From assembly GCF_027409185.1 (NCBI RefSeq), contig NC_084462.1, positions 24,403,577 to 24,467,576 on the forward strand: a stretch of DNA of 64,000 nucleotides, written 5' to 3'. Source of the stretch: Cynocephalus volans (Eukaryota > Chordata > Mammalia > Dermoptera > Cynocephalidae). The notes beneath the pieces are model-generated. The model was not told where the DNA came from. It worked only from the letters and a program-made list of their open reading frames with translations, and did no database searches. Positions 1 to 10,805 of this stretch are shown in pieces; within the stretch, counting starts at the first letter, position 1; the number at the start of each line of letters is the position of its first letter. The translations under genes were made by a program, and so were the position numbers.

Positions 1-2955
1 AATAGAAACTCCCCAGATGAAAATGCAAAGAGAAAAAACAGTAAGTAAAAAAGGAACAGAACATCTAAGAACTGTATGACAGTTATAAAAGATGTAACAT
101 ACATGTAATTAGAATACCAGAAAGAGAAGAACAAGAGAAAGGAGAAGAAATATTTGATGTAATAATGGCTGAGCATTTCCCAAAACTAATGACATGCATC
201 AAACTACAGATCCAGAAAGCTCAGAGAACATTAAACCAGATGAATGCCAAAAAACCAATCTACAACTAGGTATATTATATTCATATTTTAGAAAGTCAAC
301 GACAAATAGAAAATCTTAAAAGCTAGAGAAAGCAAACACTATAGAAGAACAAGAGTCAGGATTACACCATCTTCTCTTCAGAAACCATTGCAAGTAAGAA
401 GAGAGTGCAATGAGATATTTGAAGTAATAAAATAAAATCCCACCCACCCAGAATTCGATATTCAGCAAAATTACACTTCAAAAGTGAAGGAGAAATAGAC
501 TTTCTCAGACAAAAAAAAAAAAAAAAACTCAGGCAAACTGGGGCCACAAAACTTGTGTTGCTGGGAATATTGAAAGAACTTCTTCAGAGAAAAGAAAAAT
601 GACATCAATCAGAAACCCTAAGTTCTATATAAAGAAATGAACAGCATTAGAGAAGAAATAAATGAAGGTAAAATCAAATCTTTTATTTTCTGACTTTTAA
701 TTGATATAATTGGTAACTGTTCAAAATAAAACAGCAAAAAATGTATTGGATAATTATAGCTTGTGGATAAGTAAAATGAATGACAGCAATGTTATAAGGG
801 ATGAGAGGGAGGAATTGGGTATACTCTGCTATAAGCTAACTGTGATACTCCAGAAAGTGGAATTAGATTAGTTGTAAATGTATATTGCAAAGTCCAGGGA
901 AACTGCTAAAATTTTTTAAAAGAAGCATAAATAATAAGCAAGAGATAGGAGAAAATGTAAATATATAAAATATTCAATTAGAACAAGAAGGCAGAAAATG
1001 GGGAAGATAAAGAAAAGAAGAAAAGAATAAATGCAATGAATAGAAAACAGTTACAAGCATAGTAGATATTAATAATTCTATCCATAATCACTTTAAATGT
1101 GAATGGTCTAAATACATCAATTAAAAGACAGAGATTGAAAAATAGGATTGAACTATGTGTTTTCTACAAGAAATTCCGGTTAAATATTTAGACACAGATA
1201 GATTAAAAGTACAGGATGAAGTAAGATAGACCATGTTAAGTTAATATCCATCCTTCTTGAATAATTCAAAAAAATAGAAGGGAGCACTTCTTAATTCATT
1301 CTATGAGGTCAGCATGACCCCAATACTGAAACTAGATAATGACATTACACAAAAAGAGAATATTACAGACCAATATTTCTTATATTGATGCAAAAATCCT
1401 CAATGACATACTAGCACACCAAATCCAATAGCATATGAGTAGGATTATATACCACAACAGAGAGAGATTTATCCCAAGAATGCAAGGGTGATTTAACAAG
1501 AAGATCAATCAATATAACACACTACATTAATAGAACAAAGGAAGAAAACCATATAATCATCTCAATTTATACAGAAAAAGCATCTGACAAAATCCAACAC
1601 CCTTTCATGATTAAACACACACAATCAACTTGATAAGGAACATCTATAAGATACCTATAGCTGACATCATACTGAACCGTGAATATCTAGATTCTTCCCC
1701 CTAAGACCAAGAATAAGGCAAGATGTCCTCTCTCACCTCTCCTACTCAGTCTTCAACTGAATGTCCTGGCCAAGGCAAGAAGATAAGAAAAGGAATTTAA
1801 AGATATAAAGACTGAGAAGAAACGAATGAAACTGTTATTGTTGACAGATGACATAATTATCTATAAAGAAAATCCCAAGAATCAGAAAACAAAAAATAAA
1901 CACTTCCTGGACCTAATTAGCAAGTACAGCAAGTTTGCAGGACATAAGATTAATACACGAAAATAAATTGCTTTCCTATATACCAGTAATGGATCATTGG
2001 AATTTGAAATTAAAAACACAATACCATTTATGTTAGCACCAAAAAAGGGACAAATACATGGATATAAATCTAACAAAATAGGTACAGGACCTATATGAGA
2101 CAAACTACAAATTGTGATGAAAGAAACTGAAGATGTAAATAAATGAAAAGATATTCCATCTTCAGGGATAGTGTGACTTAATATTAAGATATCAGTTCTC
2201 CCCAATTTGATCTATTGATTTGATGCAATCCCAATCAAATCCCAGCAAGTTATTTTGTGAACATCTACAACCTGCTTCTAAAGCTATATGAAAAGGCAAA
2301 AGACTCAAAATAGCCAACACAATACTGAAGAAGAACAAAGTCAGAGAACTGACACTACCTGACTTACGACTTACTATAAAGCTGCAGTAATCAAGACAGT
2401 GTGGTATTGACGAAAGGATAGACAAACAGATCAATGAAACAAAATAGAGAATAAAGAAAAAATGGGACAGAAGGGACAGAAAAAGACCCAGAGAAATATA
2501 ATTAACTAATCGTTGACAAAGGAGCAAGGCAATTCAGTGGAGAAAAGATACTCTTTTCAATAGATAGTATTGGAGCAACTGGACACACACATGCAAACAA
2601 TGAACCTAGACACAGGCTTTACATCTTTCATAATAATTGACTCAAAATAGTCCACAGACTCAAATGTCAGATGCAAAACCATAAAACTTCTAGACGATAA
2701 CATAGAAGAAAATCTATATGACCTTGGGTTTGGTCATATACTGCTGACAAATAAGCATATTTAAAATTGCTCAACATCATATTTAATAGGGGTATTGCAA
2801 ATTAAAACAACTATGAGATATCACTACTCATCTGTTCGAATGGCTGAGATCAAAAACACTGACAAAACCAAATGCTGGTGAGGTTGTGGAGCAACAGGAA
2901 CCCACATCATTGTTGGTGAGAATGTGAAATGATACAGCCAGGTTTGGAAGATCAT
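1..2955 (+). mobile_element. Old L1, decayed ORF1 tail to ORF2
   Basis: This is an ancient LINE-1 in sense orientation. The first ~660 bases resemble the end of ORF1 and the inter-ORF spacer. The start of an endonuclease-like ORF2 is recognisable near 1070-1250, reverse-transcriptase-like sequence runs from about 1290 to 2560, and the ORF2 C-terminal part (the region read as a tgctggtgaggttgtgg-like motif) lies near 2870. Stops and frameshifts are everywhere, so no product is expected. Subfamily cannot be set by eye. Confidence 0.8.
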
Positions 2956-2959
2956 TTAG

Positions 2960-3548
2960 CAGTCATTAAGACAGTGTGGTACTGGAGCAAGGGTAGACGG
3001 GTTTACACAATGAAATAGAGAATCCAGAAGCAGACACACCCATATCAGGCCACTTGATTTATGACAAACATGTCACTACAGAGAATTAAGGAGACTTTCA
3101 ATAAAGAGTGCCAATACAATTACATATCCATATAAAAGATGATGCTATTGTCTGCCCGGAACCATATACAAAAATAATTCCAAATGGACGGTAAATCTAA
3201 AGTGTGAAAGTTAAAACAAAAAAGCTTCTAGGGGATAGCCTAGGAAAATACTTTCATGAGTGTTGGCAGATGTGAAAATTTCTTAAACAGGACACAAATA
3301 GCACAAACCATTAAGGAAGAGATTGATAAACTGAACTGCGTTAAAATTTGAAACTTTTTTTCATCAAAACACTCTATAACAGCATGAAAAATTTAGTCAC
3401 TGTGGGAGAGCACATGTGGAATTCAAATAGCCTACAAAAGACTAGTATATATACATCATTTCTACAAGTCAATAAGTAAAAGTTAAACAGCCTACTAGAA
3501 AAACAGGATAAAAATCTAAGCAGGCATTTCACAAAAGTGAATAATCAA
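2960..3548 (+). mobile_element. Second old L1 ORF2 fragment, left part
   Basis: Sequence returns to a more upstream part of ORF2 (a gtgtggtactgg-like motif at ~2972), so this is a separate old L1 copy abutting the first. It is cut at 3548/3560 by the full-length L1 and resumes at 10355 on the other side, where the ORF2 sequence continues in register. Confidence 0.7.
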
Positions 3549-3560
3549 ATATCCAATAAA
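3549..3560 (+). repeat. Target-site duplication, left copy
   Basis: The 12-base string atatccaataaa occurs here and again, identical, at 10343-10354. It brackets the full-length L1 and marks its insertion point inside an older L1 ORF2. Confidence 0.9.
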
Positions 3561-5085
3561 GGGGACTTTCAAGATGGCGGTGACTGCGGCAGCTGGCACA
3601 GAGTAGCTGAGGTGGAAAAGGCGGCCACTGGGCCTCAGGCAGCCAGGAAACTTGTGGACCTTCCTCTCGCCATCTCTTAAGGGAGGACCACTGCTGCTGG
3701 CCAGCCGTGGGGGGTGACCGCCACTTTGCCCCCGGCAGGAGAGGCTGCCTCATTTACAGGCAACAGCTTTGAAGTGTGGAGCAGGAAAAGAACTGTTTCT
3801 TAGCTGCAAAAGCGAGTCTCGAAACAGGGAACACGGTGCCAGGGCTGCTGTGGATGCAGACAGGATCTCGGAGGCCGGGGCCGCGCTGAAGGCAGCCAGC
3901 TGCCCTACTCAGGATTCGAGGTTTCAGGCTGGCATTAAAGAAGATCCCTGGGAGCGCCCGAGCCGTGCCGCAACTGAACAGCCCGAGGCGGCAGCGGCCG
4001 AGAACGGGGAAGGCGGCAAACCAAGGACAGAGAGTGAGCACCTGACCGGGCACAACCCTGTGAGTGACCCCTGGACCAGTCCTGTGGGCGGCAGATGCCC
4101 ACCCGACTCCCGCCTGCATCACCAGGCCACTCACCACCCCGGGGCTCCCTCCATTTTCCCAGGTACGGGTAGCTCCGCCAGGCTCGGCCATCACTGAGCC
4201 CTCCCACTTGCTTGGCCCCACGTGGGGCTTTCCAGAGCCTACTGGCCGGCCTCCCCTCCCACTCCCTCCATGGATCTCTGGCGGGTTGGTGGCGTGGGGT
4301 GTTCCCGCCCAGTGTTGGGATGTCAAGGAAGTACTGGCCGGCTGACTGGCACTCCACCACATCCTGGACTCCGGCCCCTGGTAAACTTCCTGTTCCTGGG
4401 AGGCAGTTACCATCTCTGCGGCCACCAGTTCGGAAAAAAGCCTAACGAATTTCTGGTTGGGAATAGTGTGGTAGGAGAGTTCCCAGGTCCGCTTGAACCT
4501 GCCGGAGAGCTGGCTACAGGCGGGCGCTAGACTCGGTTTATACCGGGGGGATACAAAGGTGAACAATTCCTGACAAAGATCTACATAGTGCTACAAAGGC
4601 ACCGAGAGCAACCGGTCGTCTGTGCCTAGCAGAAACCTGGTAGACTTCCTGGCTGAGGCAGTGCCGAGCAGGGTCTTGAAGGCCCAGCTGATAGACGAGG
4701 GTTGCAGAAGACCCGCCCCAGCCCAGCACACTGCGCACAGAGTGGGCAGACGTGCGGCCAGGGAGGCGGAGACTCGAGAGAAACCACACACCCGGTTGGG
4801 TCGCCACTGCATGATCCAACAGCCTGGGCCAGAGCACATGGAACAGGGAGAAGTCCTGCACAGGAAGTGAAAGCTCAACAGCGATCACACACCCTGTGGT
4901 ACGTGATCCACCAGCCCAGCAGAGTCCAAGCTGACCAGAAAGGTGGCTCCCCGGAGAAGCCCAAGACCTGAGGCAACCACACACACAAGGCACTAGAGGC
5001 CAACTGAGCAGCCACGGAGGTAGCCATATGAAATTGGCAACCACAGCAACATCCTAGTTATTCATTAGTCTCAAACCGGTGGACT
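3561..5085 (+). promoter_or_regulatory. L1 5' UTR / internal promoter with YY1-type site
   Basis: This 1.5-kb GC-rich leader precedes ORF1. It begins with ggggactttc followed by aagatggcgg at 3571-3580, a YY1-type motif in the position where human L1 also carries one near its 5' end. That placement supports a true 5' terminus. Promoter activity is inferred from family knowledge. Several long reading frames on both strands are open here, the longest on the minus strand. Confidence 0.75.
3754..4566 (-). CDS. Antisense reading frame in L1 5' UTR (ORF0-like?)
   Basis: A 270-codon frame runs antisense through the first kilobase of the L1 leader, from an ATG at 4566 to a stop at 3754. I recognise no domain. 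The predicted product is rich in Gly, Ser, Pro and Trp, with a cysteine-rich tail. Primate L1 carries a shorter antisense frame (ORF0) driven by an antisense promoter in the same place, so an analogous role is possible. GC-rich DNA also opens frames by chance, and a second antisense frame of 168 codons (4538-5044) lies beside it. Coding status is unproven. Confidence 0.25.
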   Translation of the reverse strand: MFTFVSPRYKPSLAPACSQLSGRFKRTWELSYHTIPNQKFVRLFSELVAAEMVTASQEQEVYQGPESRMWWSASQPASTSLTSQHWAGTPHATNPPEIHGGSGRGGRPVGSGKPHVGPSKWEGSVMAEPGGATRTWENGGSPGVVSGLVMQAGVGWASAAHRTGPGVTHRVVPGQVLTLCPWFAAFPVLGRCRLGLFSCGTARALPGIFFNASLKPRILSRAAGCLQRGPGLRDPVCIHSSPGTVFPVSRLAFAAKKQFFSCSTLQSCCL

Positions 5086-6084
5086 GTGAAAACCCCTGCC
5101 ACAATGAATAAACATCAAAAAAAAGATAGCAGAAATACAAAAAATCAAGAAAGTACACCACCAAAAGTTAATAAATCTCAAAGTCTAGATCCTATAGAAC
5201 AAGAAGCCCTTGAAATGACTGACAAGGAATTCCAAGTGATAATTCTAAGGAAACTGAATGAGATACAAGAAAACACAGCTAGACATCATGATGAAATGAG
5301 GAAAAGTATACAGGACCTGAAAGAAGAAATGTACAAAGCAATCAATGTCCTGAAAAAAAATGTAGCAGAACTTGCTGAACTGAAGAAGTTATTCAGCGAA
5401 ATAAAAAACACAACGGAGAGTTTAACCAGCAGGCTTGTCGAAGTTGAAGAGAGAACCTCTGAACTTGAAGATGGGCTGTTTGAAATAACACAAGCAGACA
5501 AAAAGAAAGAAAAAAGAATCAAGGACATTGAAGAAAATCTGAGAGAGATATCAGACAACCTTAAGCGCTCAAATATCCGAGTCATGGGTATTCCAGAAGG
5601 GGAGGAAAATGGAGATTCCATTGAAAACATATTCAACAAAATAGTGGCAGAAAACTTCCCAGGTATAGGAAAAGTCACAGATCTTCAGATCCAGGAAGCT
5701 CAACGATCTCCAAACGTATTAAACCCAAAAAGGCCTTCTCCAAGACATGTCATAGTCAAATTGGCAAAACTCAGAGACAAAGAGAGAATCTTAAAAGCTG
5801 CAAGAGAGAAGCGTCAAACCACTTATAAGGGAGCCCCAATCAGGCTAACATCAGACTTTTCATCACAAACCCTAAAAGCTAGAAAGGAATGGGATGACAT
5901 TTTCAAAATACTAAAAGACAAAGATTGCCAGCCAAGAATACTTTACCCTGCAAGGCTATCCTTCGAAAATGAAGGGCAAATAGTATATTTCTCAGACAAA
6001 CAAAAACTGCGGGAGTTCACCACCACACGACCACCCTTACAAGAAATACTCAAGGGAGTATTGGGTGTGGTTCCTGAAAAATAA
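5086..6084 (+). CDS. ORF1p: L1 ORF1 protein, intact
   Basis: A 332-codon open frame encodes the L1 nucleic-acid-binding chaperone that coats L1 RNA in cytoplasmic particles. In order: a basic, polar N-terminus; a heptad-rich coiled coil from about residue 50 to 150 that would trimerise; an RRM beginning near the NIRVMGIPEGEE motif (~160-172); and a C-terminal domain with the TYKGAPIRLTSDFS stretch. Length is close to the usual ~338. A second in-frame Met lies at residue 7. No lesion is visible. It is followed after 187 bp by ORF2. Confidence 0.93.
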   Translation: MKTPATMNKHQKKDSRNTKNQESTPPKVNKSQSLDPIEQEALEMTDKEFQVIILRKLNEIQENTARHHDEMRKSIQDLKEEMYKAINVLKKNVAELAELKKLFSEIKNTTESLTSRLVEVEERTSELEDGLFEITQADKKKEKRIKDIEENLREISDNLKRSNIRVMGIPEGEENGDSIENIFNKIVAENFPGIGKVTDLQIQEAQRSPNVLNPKRPSPRHVIVKLAKLRDKERILKAAREKRQTTYKGAPIRLTSDFSSQTLKARKEWDDIFKILKDKDCQPRILYPARLSFENEGQIVYFSDKQKLREFTTTRPPLQEILKGVLGVVPEK

Positions 6085-6271
6085 CTACCACTGCACTAAA
6101 AACCCAAGAAAAATCAATACCCACTAGTATAATAAAAATGGCATTCATGAAGAGAAAACAAGCAAACAAAAACGCTATCTACAACCTAAGGAACCAACAA
6201 ACACAGAAACCAAACAGTAAATCAGAAAGCAAGGAACAAAAGACACCTAAGACAACCAAACAACCAACAAA

Positions 6272-9200
6272 ATGCTAGGAATAAATCAACACCTTTCAAT
6301 AACAACTCTTAATGTAAAAGGCTTAAATTCCCCAATCAAAACACACAGACTGGCTGACTGGATCAAAAAGCAGGACCCAACTATATGCTGCCTACAAGAG
6401 ACCCACATCACCCATAAAGATTCACACAGACTAAGAGTGAAAGGATGGAAAAAGATTTACCATGCAAACAAAAAAGAAAAACGAGCTGGAGTAGCTATTC
6501 TTATATCTGACAAAATAGACTTTAAACTAAAAACCATAAAAAGAGACAATAAGGGACACTACTTAATGATAAAAGGACTGATCCATCAAGAAGACATAAC
6601 AATCATAAATATGTACGCACCCAATGTTGGAGCAGCCAGATTTATAAAACAAACTCTATTAGACCTAAAGAAGGAAATAGACACTAATACCATAATAGCA
6701 GGGGACCTGAACACCCCACTGTCAATATTAGACAGATCATCTAGGCAAAGAATCAGTAGAGAAACACAAGATCTAAACAAGACTCTAGACCAATTGGAAT
6801 TGGCAGATATCTACAGAACATTCCACCCAACAACCTCAGAATATTCATTCTTCTCATCAGCACATGGATCATTCTCCAGGATAGATCACATATTAGGTCA
6901 CAAATCAAGTCTCAATAAATTCAAAAAAATTGGAATTATCCCATGTATGTTCTCAGACCACAATGGATTAAAACTAGAAATTAATAACAAACGAAACTCT
7001 GGAAACTATACAAACACATGGAAATTAAACAGCATTCTACTCAATGACATATGTGTCCAAGAAGAAATCAAGCAGGAAATCAAAAAATTTATTGAAACTA
7101 ATGAAAACAATGATACATCATACCAAAACCTGTGGGATACTGCAAAAGCAGTATTGAGGGGGAAATTTATTGCATTAAACGCTCACTTCAGAAGAATGGA
7201 AAGATGGCAAATGAACAACCTAACACTTCACCTTAAAGAACTAGAAAAACAAGAACAATCCAAACCTAAAGTTAGCAGACGGAAAGAAATCATTAAGATC
7301 AGAGCAGAACGAAATGAAACTGAAAACTAAAAAACCATTCAAAAGATCAACGAATCAAAAAGTTGGTTTTTTGAAAAGATAAATAAAATTGACAAACCAT
7401 TAGCATGGCTAACAAAAAAAAGAAGAGAGAAGACTCAAATAACAAAAATTAGAAATGAAAAAGGCAATATTACCACTGATTCATCTGAAATACAAGGAAT
7501 CATTCGAGACTACTATAAACAACTATACTCCAACAAATTTGAAAATCTGGAGGAAATGGATAAATTTCTGAACACACATAAGCTCCCAAAACTGAACCAT
7601 GAAGACATAGAAAATTTGAACAGACCAATAACAATAAAGGAGATTGAAGCTGTTATCAGAAGGCTCCCAACAAAGAAAAGCCCAGGACCAGATGGATTCA
7701 CAGCAGAATTTTATCAAACATTCAAAGAGGAATTGACACCAATTCTTTACAAACTATTCCAAAAGATTGAAACGGACGCAAATCTCCCAAACTCATTCTA
7801 TGAAGCAAACATCATCCTGATACCAAAACCAGGTAAAGATATAACCAAAAAAGAAAACTACAGGCCGATATCCTTGATGAATATAGATGCAAAAATCCTC
7901 ACTAAAATACTAGCAAACAGAATACAGCAACACATACGAAAAATTATTCATCATGATCAAGTGGGATTCATTCCAGGGATGCAAGGTTGGTTCAACATAT
8001 GCAAATCAATAAATGTGATACACCATATTAATAAACTCAAACACAAGGACCATATGATCATATCTATAGATGCTGAAAAAGCATTTGATAAAGTTCAGCA
8101 CTCATTCTTGACAAAGAGCCTCTATAAGTTAGGTATAGAGGGAAAGTATCTCAACATAATTAAAGCCATATATGCCAAACCCACTGCCAATATCATCCTG
8201 AATGGGGAAAAGCTGAAAGCTTTTCCTTTTAGAACAGGAACTAGACAAGGATGCCCACTCTCACCACTCCTATTCAACATAGTGTTGGAAGTACTAGCCA
8301 GAGCAATCAGAGAAGAGAAGGAAATAAATGGCATCCAGATTGGAAAAGATGAAGTCAAACTGTCCCTGTTTGCAGATGACATGATCCTATATATTGAACA
8401 GCCTAAAACCTCTACAAAAAAACTGCTGGAATTGATAAATGATTTCAGCACAGTAGCAGGATACAAAATCAACACACAAAAATCAGTAGCATTTCTTTTC
8501 TCCAATAGTGAACATGCAGAAAGAGAAATCAAGAAAGCCTGCCCATTTACAATAGCCACCAAAAAAATAAAATACTTAGGAATTGAGTTAACCGAGGAGG
8601 TGAAAAATCTCTATAACATGAACTACAAACCACTGCTGAGAGAAATTAGAGAGGATACAAGAAGATGAAAAGATATTCCATGCTCTTGGATTGGAAGAAT
8701 CAACATAGTGAAAATGTCCATACTACCCAAAGTGATATACAAATTCAATGCAATCCCCATCAAAATTCCAAAGACATTTTTCTCAGAAATGGAAAAAAAT
8801 ATCCAGTCATTTATATGGAACAATAAAAGACCACGCATAGCCAAAGCAATGCTGAGCAAAAAAAATAAAGCTGGAGGCATAACACTACCAGACTTTAAGC
8901 TATACTACAAAGCTATAATAACCAAAACAGTATGGTACTGGCATAAAAACAGACACACTGACCAATGGAATAGAATAGAGAATCCAGAAATCAACCCACA
9001 CACTTACTGCCATCTGATCTTTGACAAAGGCACCAAGCCTATTCACTGGGGAAGGGACTGCCTCTTCAGTAAATGGTGCTGGGATAACTGGATATCCATA
9101 TGCAGGAGAATGAAACTAGATCCGTACCTCTCACTGTATACCAAAATCAACTCAAAATGGATTAAGGATTTAAATATACACCCTGAAACAATAAAACTTC

Positions 9201-10099
9201 TTAAAGAAAACATAGGAGAAACACTTCAGGAAATAGGACTGGACACAGACTTCATGAACACGTCCCCAAAAGCATGGGCAACCAAAGGTAAAGAAACAAA
9301 TGGGATCATATGAAACTAAAAAGCTTCTGCACAGCAAAAGAAACAATTAACAGAGTTAAAAGACAACCAACAGAGTGGGAGAAAATATTTGCAAAATATA
9401 CATCTGACAAAGGATTAATATCCAGAATATACAAGGAACTTAAACAACTTTACAAGAAGAAAACAAGCAACCCAATTAAAAAATGGGCAAAAGAGCTAAG
9501 CAGGCATTTCTCTAAGGAAGATATACAAATGGCCAACAGACATATGAAAAAAATGCTCAACATCACTCAGCATCCGGGAAATGCAAATCAAAACCACACT
9601 GAGATACCACCTAACCCCAGTTAGGATGGCTAAAATCCAAAAGACTCTGAACGATAAATGCTGGTGAGGTTGCGGAGAAAAAGGAACTCTCATACATTGT
9701 TGGTGGGACTGCAAAATGGTGCAGCCTCTATGGAAAATGGTATGGAGGTTCCTCAAACAATTGCAGATAGATCTACCATACGACCCAGCTATCCCACTGT
9801 TGGGACTATACCCAGAGGAATGGAAATCATCAAGTCGAAGGTATACCTGTTCCCCAATGTTCATCGCAGCACTCTTTACAATAGCCAAGAGTTGGAACCA
9901 GCCCAAATGTCCGTCATCAGATGAGTGGATACGGAAAATGTGGTACATCTACACAATGGAATACTACTCAGCCATAAAAACGAATGAAATACTGCCATTT
10001 GCAACAACATGGATGGACCTCGAGAGAATTATATTAAGTGAAACAAGTCAGGCACAGAAAGAGAAATACCACATGTTCTCACTTATTGGTGGGAGCTAA
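6272..10099 (+). pseudogene. ORF2p: L1 ORF2 (endonuclease-RT), lightly damaged
   Basis: The full span equals 1,275 codons plus stop, the same length as human ORF2p. The first 352 codons hold an apurinic-type endonuclease with [30 protein letters not shown] and SDHN motifs, so the expected catalytic residues are present. The RT domain keeps PGPDGF and FADD (8369-8380). The cysteine-rich C-terminus is present. Lesions: TAA at 7328-7330, TGA replacing a conserved Trp codon at 8666-8668, a frame change near 9290-9310, a compensating one in the A-run near 9546-9553, and TGA at 9665-9667. The longest open pieces are 6272-7330 and 7556-8668, with 8708-9313 beyond the TGA. Confidence 0.93.
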
Positions 10100-10342
10100 A
10101 AATTAATATATAAATTCACACACACACACACACAAAACCGGGGGGGGGGGAGAAGATATAACAACCACAATTACTTGAAGTTGATACGACAAGCAAACAG
10201 AAAGGACATTGTTGGGGGGGAGGGGGGGAGGGAGAAGGGAGGGAGGTTTTGGTGATGGGGAGCAATAATCAGCCACAATGTATATCGAGAAAATAAAATT
10301 AAAAAATAAATAAATAAATAAAAATAAAAAATAAAAAAATAT
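10100..10342 (+). other. L1 3' UTR with CA tract, G-runs and A-rich tail
   Basis: After the ORF2 stop come a CA repeat (~10118-10135), a ten-G run (~10140), a polypurine stretch with repeated G-runs (10214-10248) and an aataaaatt signal (~10290) with a tail of ataaataaa units. G-rich 3' UTRs that can form quadruplexes are typical of mammalian L1. A near-identical copy is at 55845-56070. Confidence 0.85.
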
Positions 10343-10354
10343 ATATCCAATAAA
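10343..10354 (+). repeat. Target-site duplication, right copy
   Basis: atatccaataaa, identical to 3549-3560. Confidence 0.9.
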
Positions 10355-10805
10355 CATATATAGACATATTCAAACATACTCAAACTCATTAGTTACTAGG
10401 GAAAAGCAAATTAAAACTACAATGATATATCACCAGAATAATGGATAAAATTTCAGACAGACAGTACCAGGTGTTGGTGAGGATGTGGAACATATGAAAC
10501 TCTATCATACACTGTTTGTGGGAGTGTAAATTGGTAAACCACTTATGAAACTGATGATATCTTCTGGCACACACGGATACCCTATGACAGAACAATTCCA
10601 TTCCTAGGCTATCACTCCTTGTTTATGGCTGGACTGTGGAGGAAAGGATACTCTCATATTTCTCTGATGAAACTTTGAAGTGTTCCAGCTTTTTTGGAAG
10701 GCAATCTGGCCACATCTATTAATATTTAAAACACATATACCCTTTGAACCAGCAATTCTGCTTTTAGATATCAACCCTAAAGAAATTATTGAAATTGTGG
10801 AATTT
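10355..10805 (+). mobile_element. Old L1 ORF2 3' fragments, right part
   Basis: This continues the L1 ORF2 interrupted at 3548 (C-terminal region with ggtgttggtgaggatgtgg at ~10472). At ~10620 it passes into another copy of the same ORF2 end (motif ccctttgaaccagcaattctg at ~10740). Both are heavily decayed. Confidence 0.75.

Larger units (their letters stand above)
3561..10342 (+). mobile_element. Full-length L1 retrotransposon
   Basis: A complete LINE-1 of 6.8 kb: GC-rich 5' UTR (3561-5085), ORF1 (5086-6084), 187-bp spacer, ORF2 (6272-10099), 3' UTR with CA and G-rich tracts, and an A-rich tail. It is flanked by an exact 12-bp target duplication. ORF1 is open. ORF2 has three premature stops and two frame changes that restore register. 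The few lesions and the perfect duplication indicate a comparatively recent insertion, no longer autonomous as read here. It sits inside an older L1. Confidence 0.95.

Noticed and set aside
5286-5678. 130-codon antisense frame over L1 ORF1
   Set aside because: Ser/Phe/Leu-rich mirror of a Lys/Glu-rich coiled coil; a typical shadow frame.
8122-8562. 146-codon antisense frame over L1 ORF2 RT
   Set aside because: It runs opposite the conserved RT domain, has no motif of its own, and similar shadows recur in other L1 copies (e.g. 32825-33136).
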